A stretch of 64,000 bases of DNA from Christiangramia salexigens (GTDB lineage: Bacteria; Bacteroidota; Bacteroidia; Flavobacteriales; Flavobacteriaceae). Location: NCBI RefSeq assembly GCF_001889005.1, contig NZ_CP018153.1, forward strand, positions 514,001 through 578,000, in the 5' to 3' direction. The stretch's first letter is position 1. Every line of letters starts with the position of its first letter. Under the pieces are notes generated by a model. That model searched no databases and had not been told where the DNA came from. It saw nothing but the letters and a program-made list of their open reading frames with translations. Of the stretch, positions 54,813 to 63,619 are shown in pieces. The translations under genes were made by a program, and so were the position numbers.

Positions 54813-55370
54813 TTATGAAAAAAGATCATCAATTGGTTTTCTTGGGATGAAAACCTTCTTACCCTTCTTATATTTAGGGATTGATTTTCGAGCAATAATG
54901 TTGCGTAAGGTAGTAGGGGAGATTCCAAATTTTTCATGAGCTTCAGAAATGGTATAGTATTCAGTTTCTCTTTCTGGAACAAGCTTACCTACGTCTTCGG
55001 TGGAGTGGGGGGTATCTTCAGTCTTGAAAAGACTTTCTATGTCTGACCTTCTTATGATAGTCCTTCGGCCAAATTTAGCAGCATTAAGCCTGTTAGTTTT
55101 AATAGCACGCCAGATTGTCCATCTACTAACTGAAAGAAGTTTACAGGTTTCGGAAATGGTTAAAAAATCTTTGTTAGCTAGAGCCTTTATCTCTTCTTCT
55201 TGTAGTCGGTTTACCTCTTTACCGGCTTCTAAAATTACTTTCTTTCTTTTTCGTGCTTTGTAAGCCTTTTTTGCGCAGGAGTCAGAACAATACTTTGTAA
55301 CGGTAGTTCTGGCAGTGAACTGCTTTTTACAATGTTGGCAAATTCGTTTGACCTTAATGTTACTACTCAT
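54813..55370 (-). CDS. Two-domain excisionase-like DNA-binding protein with zinc motif
   Basis: The 185-residue protein starts with a CxxC...CxxxC ribbon (ICQHCKKQFTART, then YCSDSCAKKAYKA). Two HTH_17 domains follow: FLTISETCKLLSVSRWTIWR near residue 70 and YYTISEAHEKFGISPTTLRN near 140. It begins 252 bp from the mnmE stop, next to the right attachment site, and precedes the integrase gene with a 29-bp gap. It is likely the excision directionality factor or the regulator of int. The tandem repeat 55418-55437 could be its site. Confidence 0.8.
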   Translation of the reverse strand: MSSNIKVKRICQHCKKQFTARTTVTKYCSDSCAKKAYKARKRKKVILEAGKEVNRLQEEEIKALANKDFLTISETCKLLSVSRWTIWRAIKTNRLNAAKFGRRTIIRRSDIESLFKTEDTPHSTEDVGKLVPERETEYYTISEAHEKFGISPTTLRNIIARKSIPKYKKGKKVFIPRKPIDDLFS

Positions 55371-55417
55371 TTTTTATTCTTATTAGGCTTTGTAGTGCAT
55401 CTTGTTTCACATTGTGT

Positions 55418-55437
55418 CTTAATGTTGCTTAATGTTG
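55418..55437 (+). repeat. Tandem 10-bp repeat near the right attachment site
   Basis: CTTAATGTTG occurs twice in direct contact, 48-67 bp upstream of the excisionase-like gene and inside the right end. It may be a binding site for the excisionase-like protein. Confidence 0.45.
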
Positions 55438-55482
55438 CAAGAGCCTGAAAAATGAGCTAAAAAAATGGCTCATTTAGACCGA

Positions 55483-55500
55483 GGTACAACTAAGGTACAA
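55483..55500 (+). repeat. Arm-type integrase sites, right end
   Basis: GGTACAA occurs at 55483-55489 and 55494-55500, an 11-bp period, as at the left end. It lies about 123 bp inside the right core. Confidence 0.65.
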
Positions 55501-55622
55501 ATCCGATCCAAATAAGCCTATAGTATCGCAAAATAAATGCAAAAATGCCATAAAGCCTTTATGCTGTATATGTCTAGGTTTCTGTTATCTTTCTGTTTTG
55601 TTTATGTTTTATTCTGTGAAGC

Positions 55623-55641
55623 TTACTTTCCAATACAGAAA
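55623..55641. repeat. Right attachment site, overlapping the mnmE stop
   Basis: The 19-bp core TTACTTTCCAATACAGAAA contains the mnmE stop codon (TAA on the minus strand) and its last five codons FCIGK. It matches the left copy exactly. Confidence 0.9.
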
Positions 55642-57035
55642 TTCGCAAAAATATTTCCTAAAAGATCATCGTTAGTGATTTCCCCCGTGATCTCCCCAAA
55701 ATAATATAAGGCCTGGCGGATGTCTATCGCCAGAAGATCTCCCGATAAATCAGCATTTAAGCCGTCTTCAACTTTATTGATCTCCTCCAGTGCTTTAAGC
55801 AGGGAAGCGTAATGGCGGCTATTAGTGACTATGGTATCACTATTTCTTAAAGCTCCGGTATTCACGAATTCCAGTAGCTTTTCCTTGAGTTCTTCAACAC
55901 CATTTCCGGTCTTGGCAGATAAAAGTTGCAAACTGGTATGCGAAATATTTCCAATCTCAGATTTTATATGTTCAATTTCCCCTTCCGTTAATTGGTCGGT
56001 CTTATTGGCGATGATCACCAATGGTTTCTGAGGAAATTTATTCTTGATCTTTTCAATTTCTATATGAACTTCTCTTAAACGCTTTTCATCAGATTTAATT
56101 CTTGAACTGTCCACGAGATAAACTACAACCTGTGCCTGACTTATTTTTTCAAATGTCTTCTTGATACCTATACTTTCCACCACATCTTTGGTTTCCCGGA
56201 TTCCGGCGGTATCTATAAATCTGAAGCCAACGCCACCAATGCTCATTTCATCCTCAATTGTATCTCGGGTAGTTCCGGCGATCTCTGAAACGATCGCTCT
56301 TTCTTCGTTAAGAAGAGCATTAAGTAAGGTGGATTTACCAACATTGGGCTCGCCTACGATAGCTACCGGAATACCATTCTTAAGTACATTTCCTGTAGCA
56401 AAGGAATCGATTAGCCTTTTAAGTACGGTCTGTATCTTGGAAACCAGTCCTTTGAATTGATCTCTGTTAGCAAACTCTACATCTTCTTCGGCAAAATCCA
56501 GTTCAAGCTCTATTAAGGAAGCAAAATTGAGCAGTTCTTCTCTTAGCTTTTGAATCTCATTCGAAAAACCACCGCGCATTTGTTGCATCGCCATCTGGTG
56601 AGATGCTGCATTTTCAGAATTAATAAGGTCGGCAACAGCTTCAGCCTGACTCAGATCCATTTTTCCGTTAAGGAATGCTCGTAAGGTAAATTCACCGGCT
56701 TCAGCAGCCCTGCAGCCTTTTCTTATCATTAGCTGAATGATCTCCTGCTGAATGAATGGGCTTCCATGACAGGAAATTTCCACAGTCTCTTCCCCGGTAT
56801 AGGATTTAGGAGCTCTGAATACCGATACCAAAACCTCATCTAAAGTTCTTTCGCCATCCATGATATTCCCTAAATGTAAAGTATGGGTGGGTTGATCCTG
56901 AAGTGGTTTTTTGCTCTTAGCACTAAATAATGGCGAGACTATGTTGAGAGCATCGGGACCCGAAACCCTAACAATTGCAATTGCTCCTGCACCCGAAGGA
57001 GTAGCGAGCGCGACAATGGTATCGTTCAATTTCAT
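55623..57035 (-). CDS. mnmE: tRNA modification GTPase
   Basis: The 470-residue protein has the MnmE order. An N-terminal folate-binding domain starts MKLNDTIVALATPSGAGAIA. Helical segments flank a G domain with GEPNVGKSTLLNALLNEER, FIDTAGIRETK and IANKTDQ, and the chain ends with the invariant C-terminus FCIGK. With MnmG it installs the carboxymethylaminomethyl group at U34 of several tRNAs. The gene is intact despite the element at its 3' end, because the core repeat restores its last codons. Confidence 0.97.
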   Translation of the reverse strand: MKLNDTIVALATPSGAGAIAIVRVSGPDALNIVSPLFSAKSKKPLQDQPTHTLHLGNIMDGERTLDEVLVSVFRAPKSYTGEETVEISCHGSPFIQQEIIQLMIRKGCRAAEAGEFTLRAFLNGKMDLSQAEAVADLINSENAASHQMAMQQMRGGFSNEIQKLREELLNFASLIELELDFAEEDVEFANRDQFKGLVSKIQTVLKRLIDSFATGNVLKNGIPVAIVGEPNVGKSTLLNALLNEERAIVSEIAGTTRDTIEDEMSIGGVGFRFIDTAGIRETKDVVESIGIKKTFEKISQAQVVVYLVDSSRIKSDEKRLREVHIEIEKIKNKFPQKPLVIIANKTDQLTEGEIEHIKSEIGNISHTSLQLLSAKTGNGVEELKEKLLEFVNTGALRNSDTIVTNSRHYASLLKALEEINKVEDGLNADLSGDLLAIDIRQALYYFGEITGEITNDDLLGNIFANFCIGK

Positions 57036-57142
57036 GCGGCAAATTTAAAAAAGAATTTATAGCTGCGTCTAATTATGTAACAAAGCTGCTATTTGGTCGT
57101 CTATTATTATAGAACAATCAGCTAATCATCAAAAAACAATTA

Positions 57143-57481
57143 ATGAGAGAAGACAATCAATTACTGGTGATCACTCATCTAACTCAGTTACTTGACCTGA
57201 TTACCGGGATAGGAGGTTTTATTGTGCCACTTATTTTATGGATAACTCAAAAAGATAAAGTTGCCGGTATGGACATGCACGGGAAAATGATCCTGAACTT
57301 TCAGATAAGCCTTTTCATATACTCAATTATAAGTATTCCGCTTATCATTTTATTTGGTCTGGGAATTTTGATCCTTATCGTGATAGGTCTTATAGCTTTC
57401 ATATTCCCAATACTGAATGCAATTAAAGTTAGCAATGGCGAATTACCATACTATCCTTTGAGCATTCAGTTCTTAAAATGA
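57143..57481 (+). CDS. DUF4870 family small membrane protein
   Basis: The 112-residue protein has the pattern of DUF4870/Tic20-like proteins: a first helix with HLTQLLDLITGIGGFIVPLI, the charged loop TQKDKVAGMDMHGKMILNFQ, and two further helices ending IAFIFPILNAIKVSNGE. Function is unknown. It is divergent from mnmE by 107 bp and ends 34 bp before a strong bidirectional terminator. Confidence 0.85.
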   Translation: MREDNQLLVITHLTQLLDLITGIGGFIVPLILWITQKDKVAGMDMHGKMILNFQISLFIYSIISIPLIILFGLGILILIVIGLIAFIFPILNAIKVSNGELPYYPLSIQFLK

Positions 57482-57514
57482 AAATCACGTCTTGATTTTA
57501 TATAGTTAGTAAGA

Positions 57515-57547
57515 AAAAAGCCCGTTCAGATTCTGAACGGGCTTTTT
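57515..57547. terminator. Strong bidirectional terminator
   Basis: The stem AAAAAGCCCGTTCAGA / TCTGAACGGGCTTTTT, with a very small loop, lies between convergent DUF4870 and dnaN genes. Confidence 0.93.
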
Positions 57548-57568
57548 CATTATTATATGTGAGGCAGA

Positions 57569-58687
57569 TTAGCTGTTAAGCATAACCGGCATTACAAGCA
57601 TTGTGATCTTTTCACCCTTATCTAATCCGTCTACAGGTGTTAGGATTCCTGCTCTGTTAGGAAGGCTCATTTCCAGCATTACTTCATCTGCAGTAAGGTT
57701 TCCAAGCATTTCTATTAGAAATCTTGAGTTGAACCCAATCTGCATGTCGTCACCCTGGTAGGCACAGGTTAAACGCTCTTCAGCCTTGTTGCTGTAGTCT
57801 ACGTCTTCTGCTGAAATATTCAATTCTGCACCGGCGATCTTTAATCTTACCTGGTGAGTGGTTTTATTAGAGAAAATAGAAACCCTTCTTACAGAACTTA
57901 AGAATTGATTACGCTCTATAGTAAGTTTGTTAGGATTCTCCTTTGGAATTACAGCCTCGTAATTTGGATACTTTCCATCTATTAAACGACAGATAAGCTG
58001 AGTATCATCAAAAGTGAACTTGGCATTAGAGTCATTGTATTCTATCAAGACTTCACTGTCGCTTCCTGCCAGAATACCTTTTAAAAGATTTAAAGGCTTC
58101 TTAGGCATGATAAACTCTGTATCCTGAGTCGCTGTGATGTCCTCTCTGGAATACTTAACAAGCTTATGCGCATCTGTAGCTACAAATGTAAGTCCGTCTT
58201 CTTTAAACTGGAAGAAAACTCCACTCATTACAGGTCTCAGGTCGTCGTTTCCTGATGCAAATATGGTTTTAGAAATAGCAGAAGCTAAAATATCGGCTTC
58301 TACCACCGTACTGTTAGGGTCCTCAAGTTCTACAGGGTTTGGAAACTCCTCACCATCGGCATATGCCAGGGCATATTTACCATGATTAGAACTTAGCTCA
58401 ATTGTATTGTTATCTTCAACTACAAATGTGAGAGGTTGTTCTGGAAAAGTCTTTAGAGTGTCTAAAAGCAATTTAGCAGGAACTGCGATCTTACCTTCAG
58501 AATCTGATTCAACCTTTAGTTTTGCAGACATTGTGGTCTCAAGATCGGATGCAGAAACTGTTAATTCATCATTTTTAAGATCGAATAGAAAATTGTCTAA
58601 TATAGGTAGGGTGTTGTTGTTATTAATTACCCCTCCAAGTATTTGAAGCTGTTTCAGCAGGTAATTGCTGGATACAATAAATTTCAT
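57569..58687 (-). CDS. dnaN: DNA polymerase III sliding clamp (beta subunit)
   Basis: The 372-residue protein shows the three-domain clamp: start MKFIVSSNYLLKQLQILGGV, domain signatures SAKLKVESDSEGKIAVPAK and FVATDAHKLVKYSRED, and the C-terminus MLVMPVMLNS with the hydrophobic protein-binding tail. Rings of two clamps hold polymerases and repair proteins on DNA. A palindromic TATATTTG box lies 32 bp before the start. It is not next to dnaA, which is common in Bacteroidota. Confidence 0.97.
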   Translation of the reverse strand: MKFIVSSNYLLKQLQILGGVINNNNTLPILDNFLFDLKNDELTVSASDLETTMSAKLKVESDSEGKIAVPAKLLLDTLKTFPEQPLTFVVEDNNTIELSSNHGKYALAYADGEEFPNPVELEDPNSTVVEADILASAISKTIFASGNDDLRPVMSGVFFQFKEDGLTFVATDAHKLVKYSREDITATQDTEFIMPKKPLNLLKGILAGSDSEVLIEYNDSNAKFTFDDTQLICRLIDGKYPNYEAVIPKENPNKLTIERNQFLSSVRRVSIFSNKTTHQVRLKIAGAELNISAEDVDYSNKAEERLTCAYQGDDMQIGFNSRFLIEMLGNLTADEVMLEMSLPNRAGILTPVDGLDKGEKITMLVMPVMLNS

Positions 58688-58718
58688 CGGCTTTTATTGA
58701 TTTATTTTGAATCAATTA

Positions 58719-58730
58719 CAAATATATTTG
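58719..58730 (-). promoter_or_regulatory. Candidate dnaN promoter -7 element
   Basis: CAAATATATTTG is a 12-bp palindrome. On the minus strand it gives TATATTTG, which fits the TAnnTTTG consensus 32-39 bp upstream of the dnaN start. A TTGAC motif lies 11 bp further upstream, closer than usual, so the -33 assignment is uncertain. Confidence 0.45.
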
Positions 58731-58888
58731 AATATGTCAAAAATGGAAGCCGACTGGCTGAGTTTTTATTAACAGTAAAAGTTGATTAATAAGTTGTAAT
58801 TAACTGGTAATCATTTAAATAGATATATGATGCTAATTAAAATTGTTAATATGTAAACTTTGTCCTTAATGGCAGGAATCTAAGATGT

Positions 58889-60559
58889 CTATCTTAGGTA
58901 TTTATGCCTTCTGTAGAAGCCGAAAGCTATACCAAAGAGGACTAAAACAAGCAGTGGTCCGATAAGATTGATCAATTGCCATTTCAGTCTGTTTTCTGCT
59001 ACCTTTTCGGTATCAAGAAATGCCAGACTTATCTCCTTGGATCTGATATCTATTAATCCGTTATCATCGAGCAGGTAATTCACAGAGTTTAAAAGAAATT
59101 CCTTATTTCCGTAGGTGTTTCCGGTATATCGCTGAAATCCTAATTCCAGTGCCTCACCCTTTTGTACCTCATTTTTAATCACGTCCCCATCAGAAATAAC
59201 CAACATTTTTGTGGGTTCACTAAGCTCTTTAGGCTTGTTAATATTAAAAGGTTTGATCCTGTTCTTATAAACCGATTTGAATTTACCCTCTAGTAAAACT
59301 GCAAGTGGTTTTTCGCCGGAATTGTAGGACGCCATATCAGGTTTTCTACCAACCATTTCCAGACTTATCCTTGAAGGCACCGCTTCAAGTTTTGTTTTAG
59401 GTGAGCTGCTTAGTAAAACTGTTTTTTTAAGGTCATTCTTAAGAGTATCTATCGGGTTTGCATACTCGAATTTAACAGCCTCAATATTGTTGATAATAGG
59501 GTGGTTGTTGGGTGAACTTGTAAGCGGGCTGTAGAACCATGGGTAAGGATTAAATCTGGTGTTGTTTCCCGAACCGCTAGCAAGAATGATTGGAGCAGAG
59601 TAAAGGTCGTTAACCAATTCGGGGTTTAGCCTAACTCCATAGGAAAAGAAGAAATCACCAAGATTAAGATCTCTGGGTAGGGTGTATGCAGTGCCTTTCT
59701 CATTTAGAAGGCTGTCCGTTTCCATATTGGTAACCTCTGCTAACCAAAGCATTTTACCACCTTCCATGATATATTGATCAAGTATATATTTTTCCTTTTC
59801 AGTATAGGCTTGAGTGGGTTTAGATTCAATTACCAGGTCATATTTCCTGAGGTCGTTTAGAGTCTTCACCGGATTTGCTTCAGCAGAATCCAGGGTGAAG
59901 GGAGCTACATAATAGTATTCCTGTACAGATCTAATGAAATCGGCGATATTGGCATCGGGTAATTCGCCATTTCCACGCATCATCGCGATCTTTTTCTGTT
60001 TTGGGTATATCAGTTTGCTTATTCCGTTAGCGAAGGCATATTCAAGTTGTTGTACAGAGGCACTCACGCGTTCTTCATCACTAGCACCGATCTGATTCTT
60101 TAACAACGGAATTTTTACGGTTTCATCGCCATAATTCGCTATCGCCCAGGGGAAAATTATACTTTCACTATTCTTACCATTTTCCTTAACATTCAATCTG
60201 GCTGGCGTCATTCCCAGATTATAGAATTCTTCGGCTATGGCATTAGCATCATCACCATCTTCTAATGGGTTAATGAAATTGAATTTAATATTCCGGTTAT
60301 AGGCCGCGAATTCTTCAAGCATCATTCTGGTCTCATTCCTCAACCTTCTGAATTCAGCTGGAAAACTCCCCTCAAGAAATACATCGATGATCACCGGCTC
60401 CTCCACATCTGTAATAATACTTCGTGCTGCAGGGGAGAGGCTGTACCTCTGGTCTTCTGTTAGATCTATTCTGGTGTAAAATCTTGATGATATGTAATTG
60501 GCTCCAATTAAGATTAAAAGGAGTATTACCAGTGATTTTATTTGACCTGAAAATTTCAC
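58889..60559 (-). CDS. gldG: Gliding-motility ABC system protein GldG
   Basis: The 556-residue protein has an N-terminal anchor (LVILLLILIGANYISSRF), then the GldG/DUF4350-like region LTEDQRYSLSPAARSIITDV, and a C-terminal membrane helix (LLVLVLFGIAFGF) followed by a short cytoplasmic tail. GldG pairs with GldF and the ATPase GldA in Flavobacteria; the complex is linked to gliding in some species. The start is GTG at 60559, and the stop of gldF (TAG) shares its G with it, so translation is coupled. GldA is not in this window. Confidence 0.93.
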   Translation of the reverse strand: MKFSGQIKSLVILLLILIGANYISSRFYTRIDLTEDQRYSLSPAARSIITDVEEPVIIDVFLEGSFPAEFRRLRNETRMMLEEFAAYNRNIKFNFINPLEDGDDANAIAEEFYNLGMTPARLNVKENGKNSESIIFPWAIANYGDETVKIPLLKNQIGASDEERVSASVQQLEYAFANGISKLIYPKQKKIAMMRGNGELPDANIADFIRSVQEYYYVAPFTLDSAEANPVKTLNDLRKYDLVIESKPTQAYTEKEKYILDQYIMEGGKMLWLAEVTNMETDSLLNEKGTAYTLPRDLNLGDFFFSYGVRLNPELVNDLYSAPIILASGSGNNTRFNPYPWFYSPLTSSPNNHPIINNIEAVKFEYANPIDTLKNDLKKTVLLSSSPKTKLEAVPSRISLEMVGRKPDMASYNSGEKPLAVLLEGKFKSVYKNRIKPFNINKPKELSEPTKMLVISDGDVIKNEVQKGEALELGFQRYTGNTYGNKEFLLNSVNYLLDDNGLIDIRSKEISLAFLDTEKVAENRLKWQLINLIGPLLVLVLFGIAFGFYRRHKYLR

Positions 60560-61296
60560 TAACTAAGATTTTTTTCGTTTCTAAGTGTCATCTGAGTAAG
60601 TTTCAGAAAGAGGAATATTAAACTCACAAAGTAGATAAGATCCCGGGTGTCAATTACACCGCGACTAATGCTTTTATAATGAAAATTAATTCCGAAAGAT
60701 TCTAAAATATAACCAGAGCTTCCAAGAAAATTGATCTCACCCAAGGCTTCAAAAGCATAAAAACAAAAGAAGCAAAGGAATACACTAAGTAAAAAGGAAA
60801 CGATCTGATTAGACGAAAGGCTGGAAGCAAAGATCCCGATAGCGGAATAACATCCACCTAACAAGATTAGACCAAGATAAGATCCTAAGCTGGCACCCAG
60901 ATCCCAGTTACCTTCAGGCTTTCCTAATTCGTTTATGGTATAAATGAATAATAGGCTGGGTATGATAGCCATGATCACCAATAACAACACTCCAAGATAT
61001 TTACCCAGGATTAATTTCCAAAGTCCTATGGGTTTAGTGAGGAGTAACTCCATCGTTCCCATTTTCTTCTCATCGGCAAATGATTTCATGCTGATAGCCG
61101 GTATAAGGAAGATGAAGATCCATGGTGCCAGATCAAAAAATGGTTTTAGATCGGCAAAGCCTGCATCCAGTATGTTATAACTGCCAGAGAATACGAATAG
61201 AAAAAGTGAACTTACCAGAAGAAAAATACCAATCACAAGGTATCCTGAAATGGAAGAGAAAAAGGATCGTATTTCTTTATTTAAGATGGCAAGCAT
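60559..61296 (-). CDS. gldF: Gliding-motility ABC permease GldF
   Basis: The 245-residue protein has six hydrophobic segments and the ABC-2 type layout: MLAILNKEIRSFFSSISGYL at the N-terminus, then PAISMKSFADEKKMGTMELL and LTKPIGLWKLILGKYLGV, which are the conserved coupling segments. It forms the membrane part of the GldA-GldF-GldG system. It is immediately followed by gldG with a one-base overlap and preceded by the ABM gene with a 2-bp gap. Confidence 0.93.
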   Translation of the reverse strand: MLAILNKEIRSFFSSISGYLVIGIFLLVSSLFLFVFSGSYNILDAGFADLKPFFDLAPWIFIFLIPAISMKSFADEKKMGTMELLLTKPIGLWKLILGKYLGVLLLVIMAIIPSLLFIYTINELGKPEGNWDLGASLGSYLGLILLGGCYSAIGIFASSLSSNQIVSFLLSVFLCFFCFYAFEALGEINFLGSSGYILESFGINFHYKSISRGVIDTRDLIYFVSLIFLFLKLTQMTLRNEKNLS

Positions 61297-61298
61297 TT

Positions 61299-61598
61299 CT
61301 AACTGTCTAAAGTATCGATTTTATCTACGCTCCACGCCTCGGGTTTTTCATTAAAAAGGACCTTGGTGGCAGCCCAAACATTTTTAAAAAGCTCAGAATG
61401 ACGATAATTTTCCAGAGCTTCTTCATCTTTCCAGTAACTATACGTGAAAAAACGATTCGTATTGTGTTTATCTCTATAGAGTTCCAGAAATTCACAACCT
61501 TCAAAACCTCTGATCTTAGTTTTGTTCTCTTCAAAATTCTGAAGGAACTGATCTATTTTATCCGGTTCAAACCCCATTTTCACTATTCTTACAAACAT
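61299..61598 (-). CDS. ABM-domain (antibiotic biosynthesis monooxygenase-like) small protein
   Basis: The 99-residue protein has the ferredoxin-like ABM fold: FVRIVKMGFEPDKIDQFLQN at the start and GCEFLELYRDKHNTNRFFTY with SYWKDEEALENYRHSELFK in the middle. Such proteins are quinol or heme-related oxygenases or simple ligand-binding dimers; the role here is unknown. It begins directly after the stop of the SAM hydrolase gene, and the pair is probably one transcript with gldF-gldG. Confidence 0.85.
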   Translation of the reverse strand: MFVRIVKMGFEPDKIDQFLQNFEENKTKIRGFEGCEFLELYRDKHNTNRFFTYSYWKDEEALENYRHSELFKNVWAATKVLFNEKPEAWSVDKIDTLDS

Positions 61599-62432
61599 CT
61601 ACTCAAAATTTATGGTTACAGTGTCTCTATTCTCCAGCCCAAATAAACTCGCGGCACTACCCACGGTGCTCGGATTACTTTTGTAAATAGCCAGTTCTAT
61701 ATAGCCTGCAGAATTAAAGACGGCAAGTTTTTTGCCATCCTCTTCCTTGCGTTTTTCCTTTTCTACATTAAAATTAATGGCATGACTATATGTGTGGTGT
61801 ACTTCATTGAAAGTGACCATACGGGCCTTGATCGTAAAGTCTCTTCCTTTGCCAACATTTTCAAAGAGTTTCCTGGAAATATTGGTTATAACATTGCCGT
61901 AGTTATCAATATAAATTACATGACCTATGATCTGGTCTTTCTCAGAATTAATAATAGGTTCGAACTGTTTTAAATACCTGATATCACTAACGCTTTTACC
62001 TATCACTTCCAGCGTGCCGCCACGAGCTAAATGGCAGGCTACTTTAACGAAAACGTCCAGAACCGGGAAATTGGTCTGTATCTTATCGTGAATATTGATC
62101 TCTACGATCTTCTCTGGTTTTATTTCTGAAGCTAATAAGGAGAGGATCCCATTATTCGCGCAGATAAAATAATGCTCATCGAGTTTTACTGCTAGATGCT
62201 TGTTTTCCGGAGTAAGTTCAGAATCTATGCCTATAATATGAATGCTGCCTTTTGGAAAGCTCTTATACGCATTTTTAATAATATAAGAGGCCTCACTAAT
62301 ATGAAATGGAGAAACCGAATGTGAAATATCAACAATTCTTACATCGTTTAGCTCACTATATATAGCACCTTTAACCGCACCAGCGAAGTAATCCTTTTCC
62401 CCGAAATCGGTGGTTAACGTAATGATGGCCAT
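61599..62432 (-). CDS. SAM hydrolase / SAM-dependent halogenase-like protein (DUF62)
   Basis: The 277-residue protein has the SAM-binding start TLTTDFGEKDYFAGAVKGAI, then VDISHSVSPFHISEASYII and the conserved FICANNGILSLLA, and YIDNYGNVITNISRK later. The family includes fluorinase, chlorinase and SAM hydroxide adenosyltransferase. Common marine members hydrolyse SAM to adenosine and methionine. The halogenase loop could not be confirmed, so hydrolysis is more likely. It is first in a run with ABM, gldF and gldG. Confidence 0.88.
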   Translation of the reverse strand: MAIITLTTDFGEKDYFAGAVKGAIYSELNDVRIVDISHSVSPFHISEASYIIKNAYKSFPKGSIHIIGIDSELTPENKHLAVKLDEHYFICANNGILSLLASEIKPEKIVEINIHDKIQTNFPVLDVFVKVACHLARGGTLEVIGKSVSDIRYLKQFEPIINSEKDQIIGHVIYIDNYGNVITNISRKLFENVGKGRDFTIKARMVTFNEVHHTYSHAINFNVEKEKRKEEDGKKLAVFNSAGYIELAIYKSNPSTVGSAASLFGLENRDTVTINFE

Positions 62433-62641
62433 AGGCGATTGTTAATATTTTTTTGATCTGAGACTGGTAATTTTCCTTAAGTTTGTATAGATGGCGAATA
62501 TAATTTTAATTTTAAAAATTCGTCCAAAATAAAAGGTAAAACCGCTTACATTCTGGTCCAAAATTAGGATATTGAACATCCAGTTACAAATAAAAACGAC
62601 CTATATAATTTCATAATGCTTCAACTTAAAACTTATAGCTT

Positions 62642-63595
62642 TTGAACGAACTTCTTATAGAACTCTCAGAAATCAGCCCACGCGAATTTTTCGGGCAGCA
62701 GAATGAACACATTGAACTTTTAAAAAAGTATTTCCCAAAGCTTAAGATCGTTGCCCGTGGCAGTAAGATCAGAGTTTTTGGTGATGAAGAAATGCTTGAA
62801 GAATTTGATAAGCGGTTCTCAATGCTAATGGATCATTTTGGAAAATACAACAAGCTGGATGAAAATACCATTGAGCGTGTTTTGACCAGCGAGAGTGAGG
62901 AAGATTATGAAACTTCACACGAGAGTGGCGAAACTCTGGTGCATGGAGTGAGCGGGAAAGCGATAAAAGCTCAAACTGCCAACCAGAGAAAGCTTGTAGA
63001 ACTTTCTAAAAAGAATGATCTGGTTTTTGCCATTGGACCTGCAGGTACCGGTAAAACCTACACCGGTGTGGCACTTGCTGTGAAAGCGCTTAAAGAAAAG
63101 CAGGTTAAAAGGATCATACTAACCCGTCCTGCAGTTGAGGCAGGGGAGAACCTTGGATTTTTGCCGGGTGACCTGAAGGAAAAGCTGGATCCATATATGC
63201 AGCCATTATATGATGGTCTAAGGGATATGATTCCACATGAGAAACTTGAAACCTTTATTGAAAAAGGGATCATTCAAATTGCTCCATTGGCGTTCATGAG
63301 AGGACGAACTCTGGATAATGCTTTTGTGATCCTTGATGAAGCGCAAAACACCACCCATGCCCAAATGAAGATGTTTTTAACCCGTATGGGTAAAAATGCC
63401 AAATTTGTTATTACCGGTGATCCGGGCCAGATCGATCTGCCTAGAAGAGTGATCTCGGGACTAAAAGAGGCCCTTCTTATACTAAAGGATGTGAAAGGCG
63501 TTGGGATCGTATATCTGGATGACAAAGATGTGATTCGTCACAGACTTGTGAAAAAGATCATTTCGGCTTATAAAACTATTGAACATACAGATTAA
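62642..63595 (+). CDS. phoH: PhoH-like ATPase
   Basis: The 317-residue protein begins MNELLIELSEISPREFFGQQ from a TTG codon; an earlier ATG at 62613 is out of frame and ends after nine codons. An N-terminal KH-like region precedes the PhoH ATPase: Walker A FAIGPAGTGKTYTGVAL, the LTRPAVEAGENLGFLPGDL segment and Walker B FVILDEAQNTTHAQM, followed by FVITGDPGQIDLP. PhoH proteins are linked to RNA processing and ribosome work. It precedes purC by 24 bp. Confidence 0.94.
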   Translation: MNELLIELSEISPREFFGQQNEHIELLKKYFPKLKIVARGSKIRVFGDEEMLEEFDKRFSMLMDHFGKYNKLDENTIERVLTSESEEDYETSHESGETLVHGVSGKAIKAQTANQRKLVELSKKNDLVFAIGPAGTGKTYTGVALAVKALKEKQVKRIILTRPAVEAGENLGFLPGDLKEKLDPYMQPLYDGLRDMIPHEKLETFIEKGIIQIAPLAFMRGRTLDNAFVILDEAQNTTHAQMKMFLTRMGKNAKFVITGDPGQIDLPRRVISGLKEALLILKDVKGVGIVYLDDKDVIRHRLVKKIISAYKTIEHTD

Positions 63596-63619
63596 ATTGA
63601 ATAAAGCTCCCTACTTTTT

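Larger units (their letters stand above)
42783..55641. mobile_element. Integrative element at the mnmE 3' end, carrying type I restriction-modification
   Basis: The boundaries are two 19-bp direct repeats, TTACTTTCCAATACAGAAA, at 42783-42801 and 55623-55641 (12,840 bp apart). On the minus strand the repeat is the last codons of mnmE, encoding FCIGK and the stop, so insertion regenerates the gene. Just inside each end is a pair of GGTACAA sites 11 bp apart. The element carries a tyrosine integrase and two HTH_17/excisionase-like proteins at the mnmE side, a replication-type module, and hsdM-hsdS-abi-hsdR. No conjugation genes are seen, so it may need a helper to move between cells. The attachment core closely matches the published target of Salmonella genomic island 1, also the trmE/mnmE 3' end. 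Confidence 0.9.

Noticed and set aside
54686..54982. Minus-strand frame of 98 residues between the integrase and the excisionase-like gene
   Set aside because: It overlaps both clear genes in another frame and has no domain of its own.
57040..57047. TAAATTTG box just ahead of mnmE
   Set aside because: It matches TAnnTTTG but lies only 5-12 bp before the ATG, which would require a leaderless start; support is too thin.
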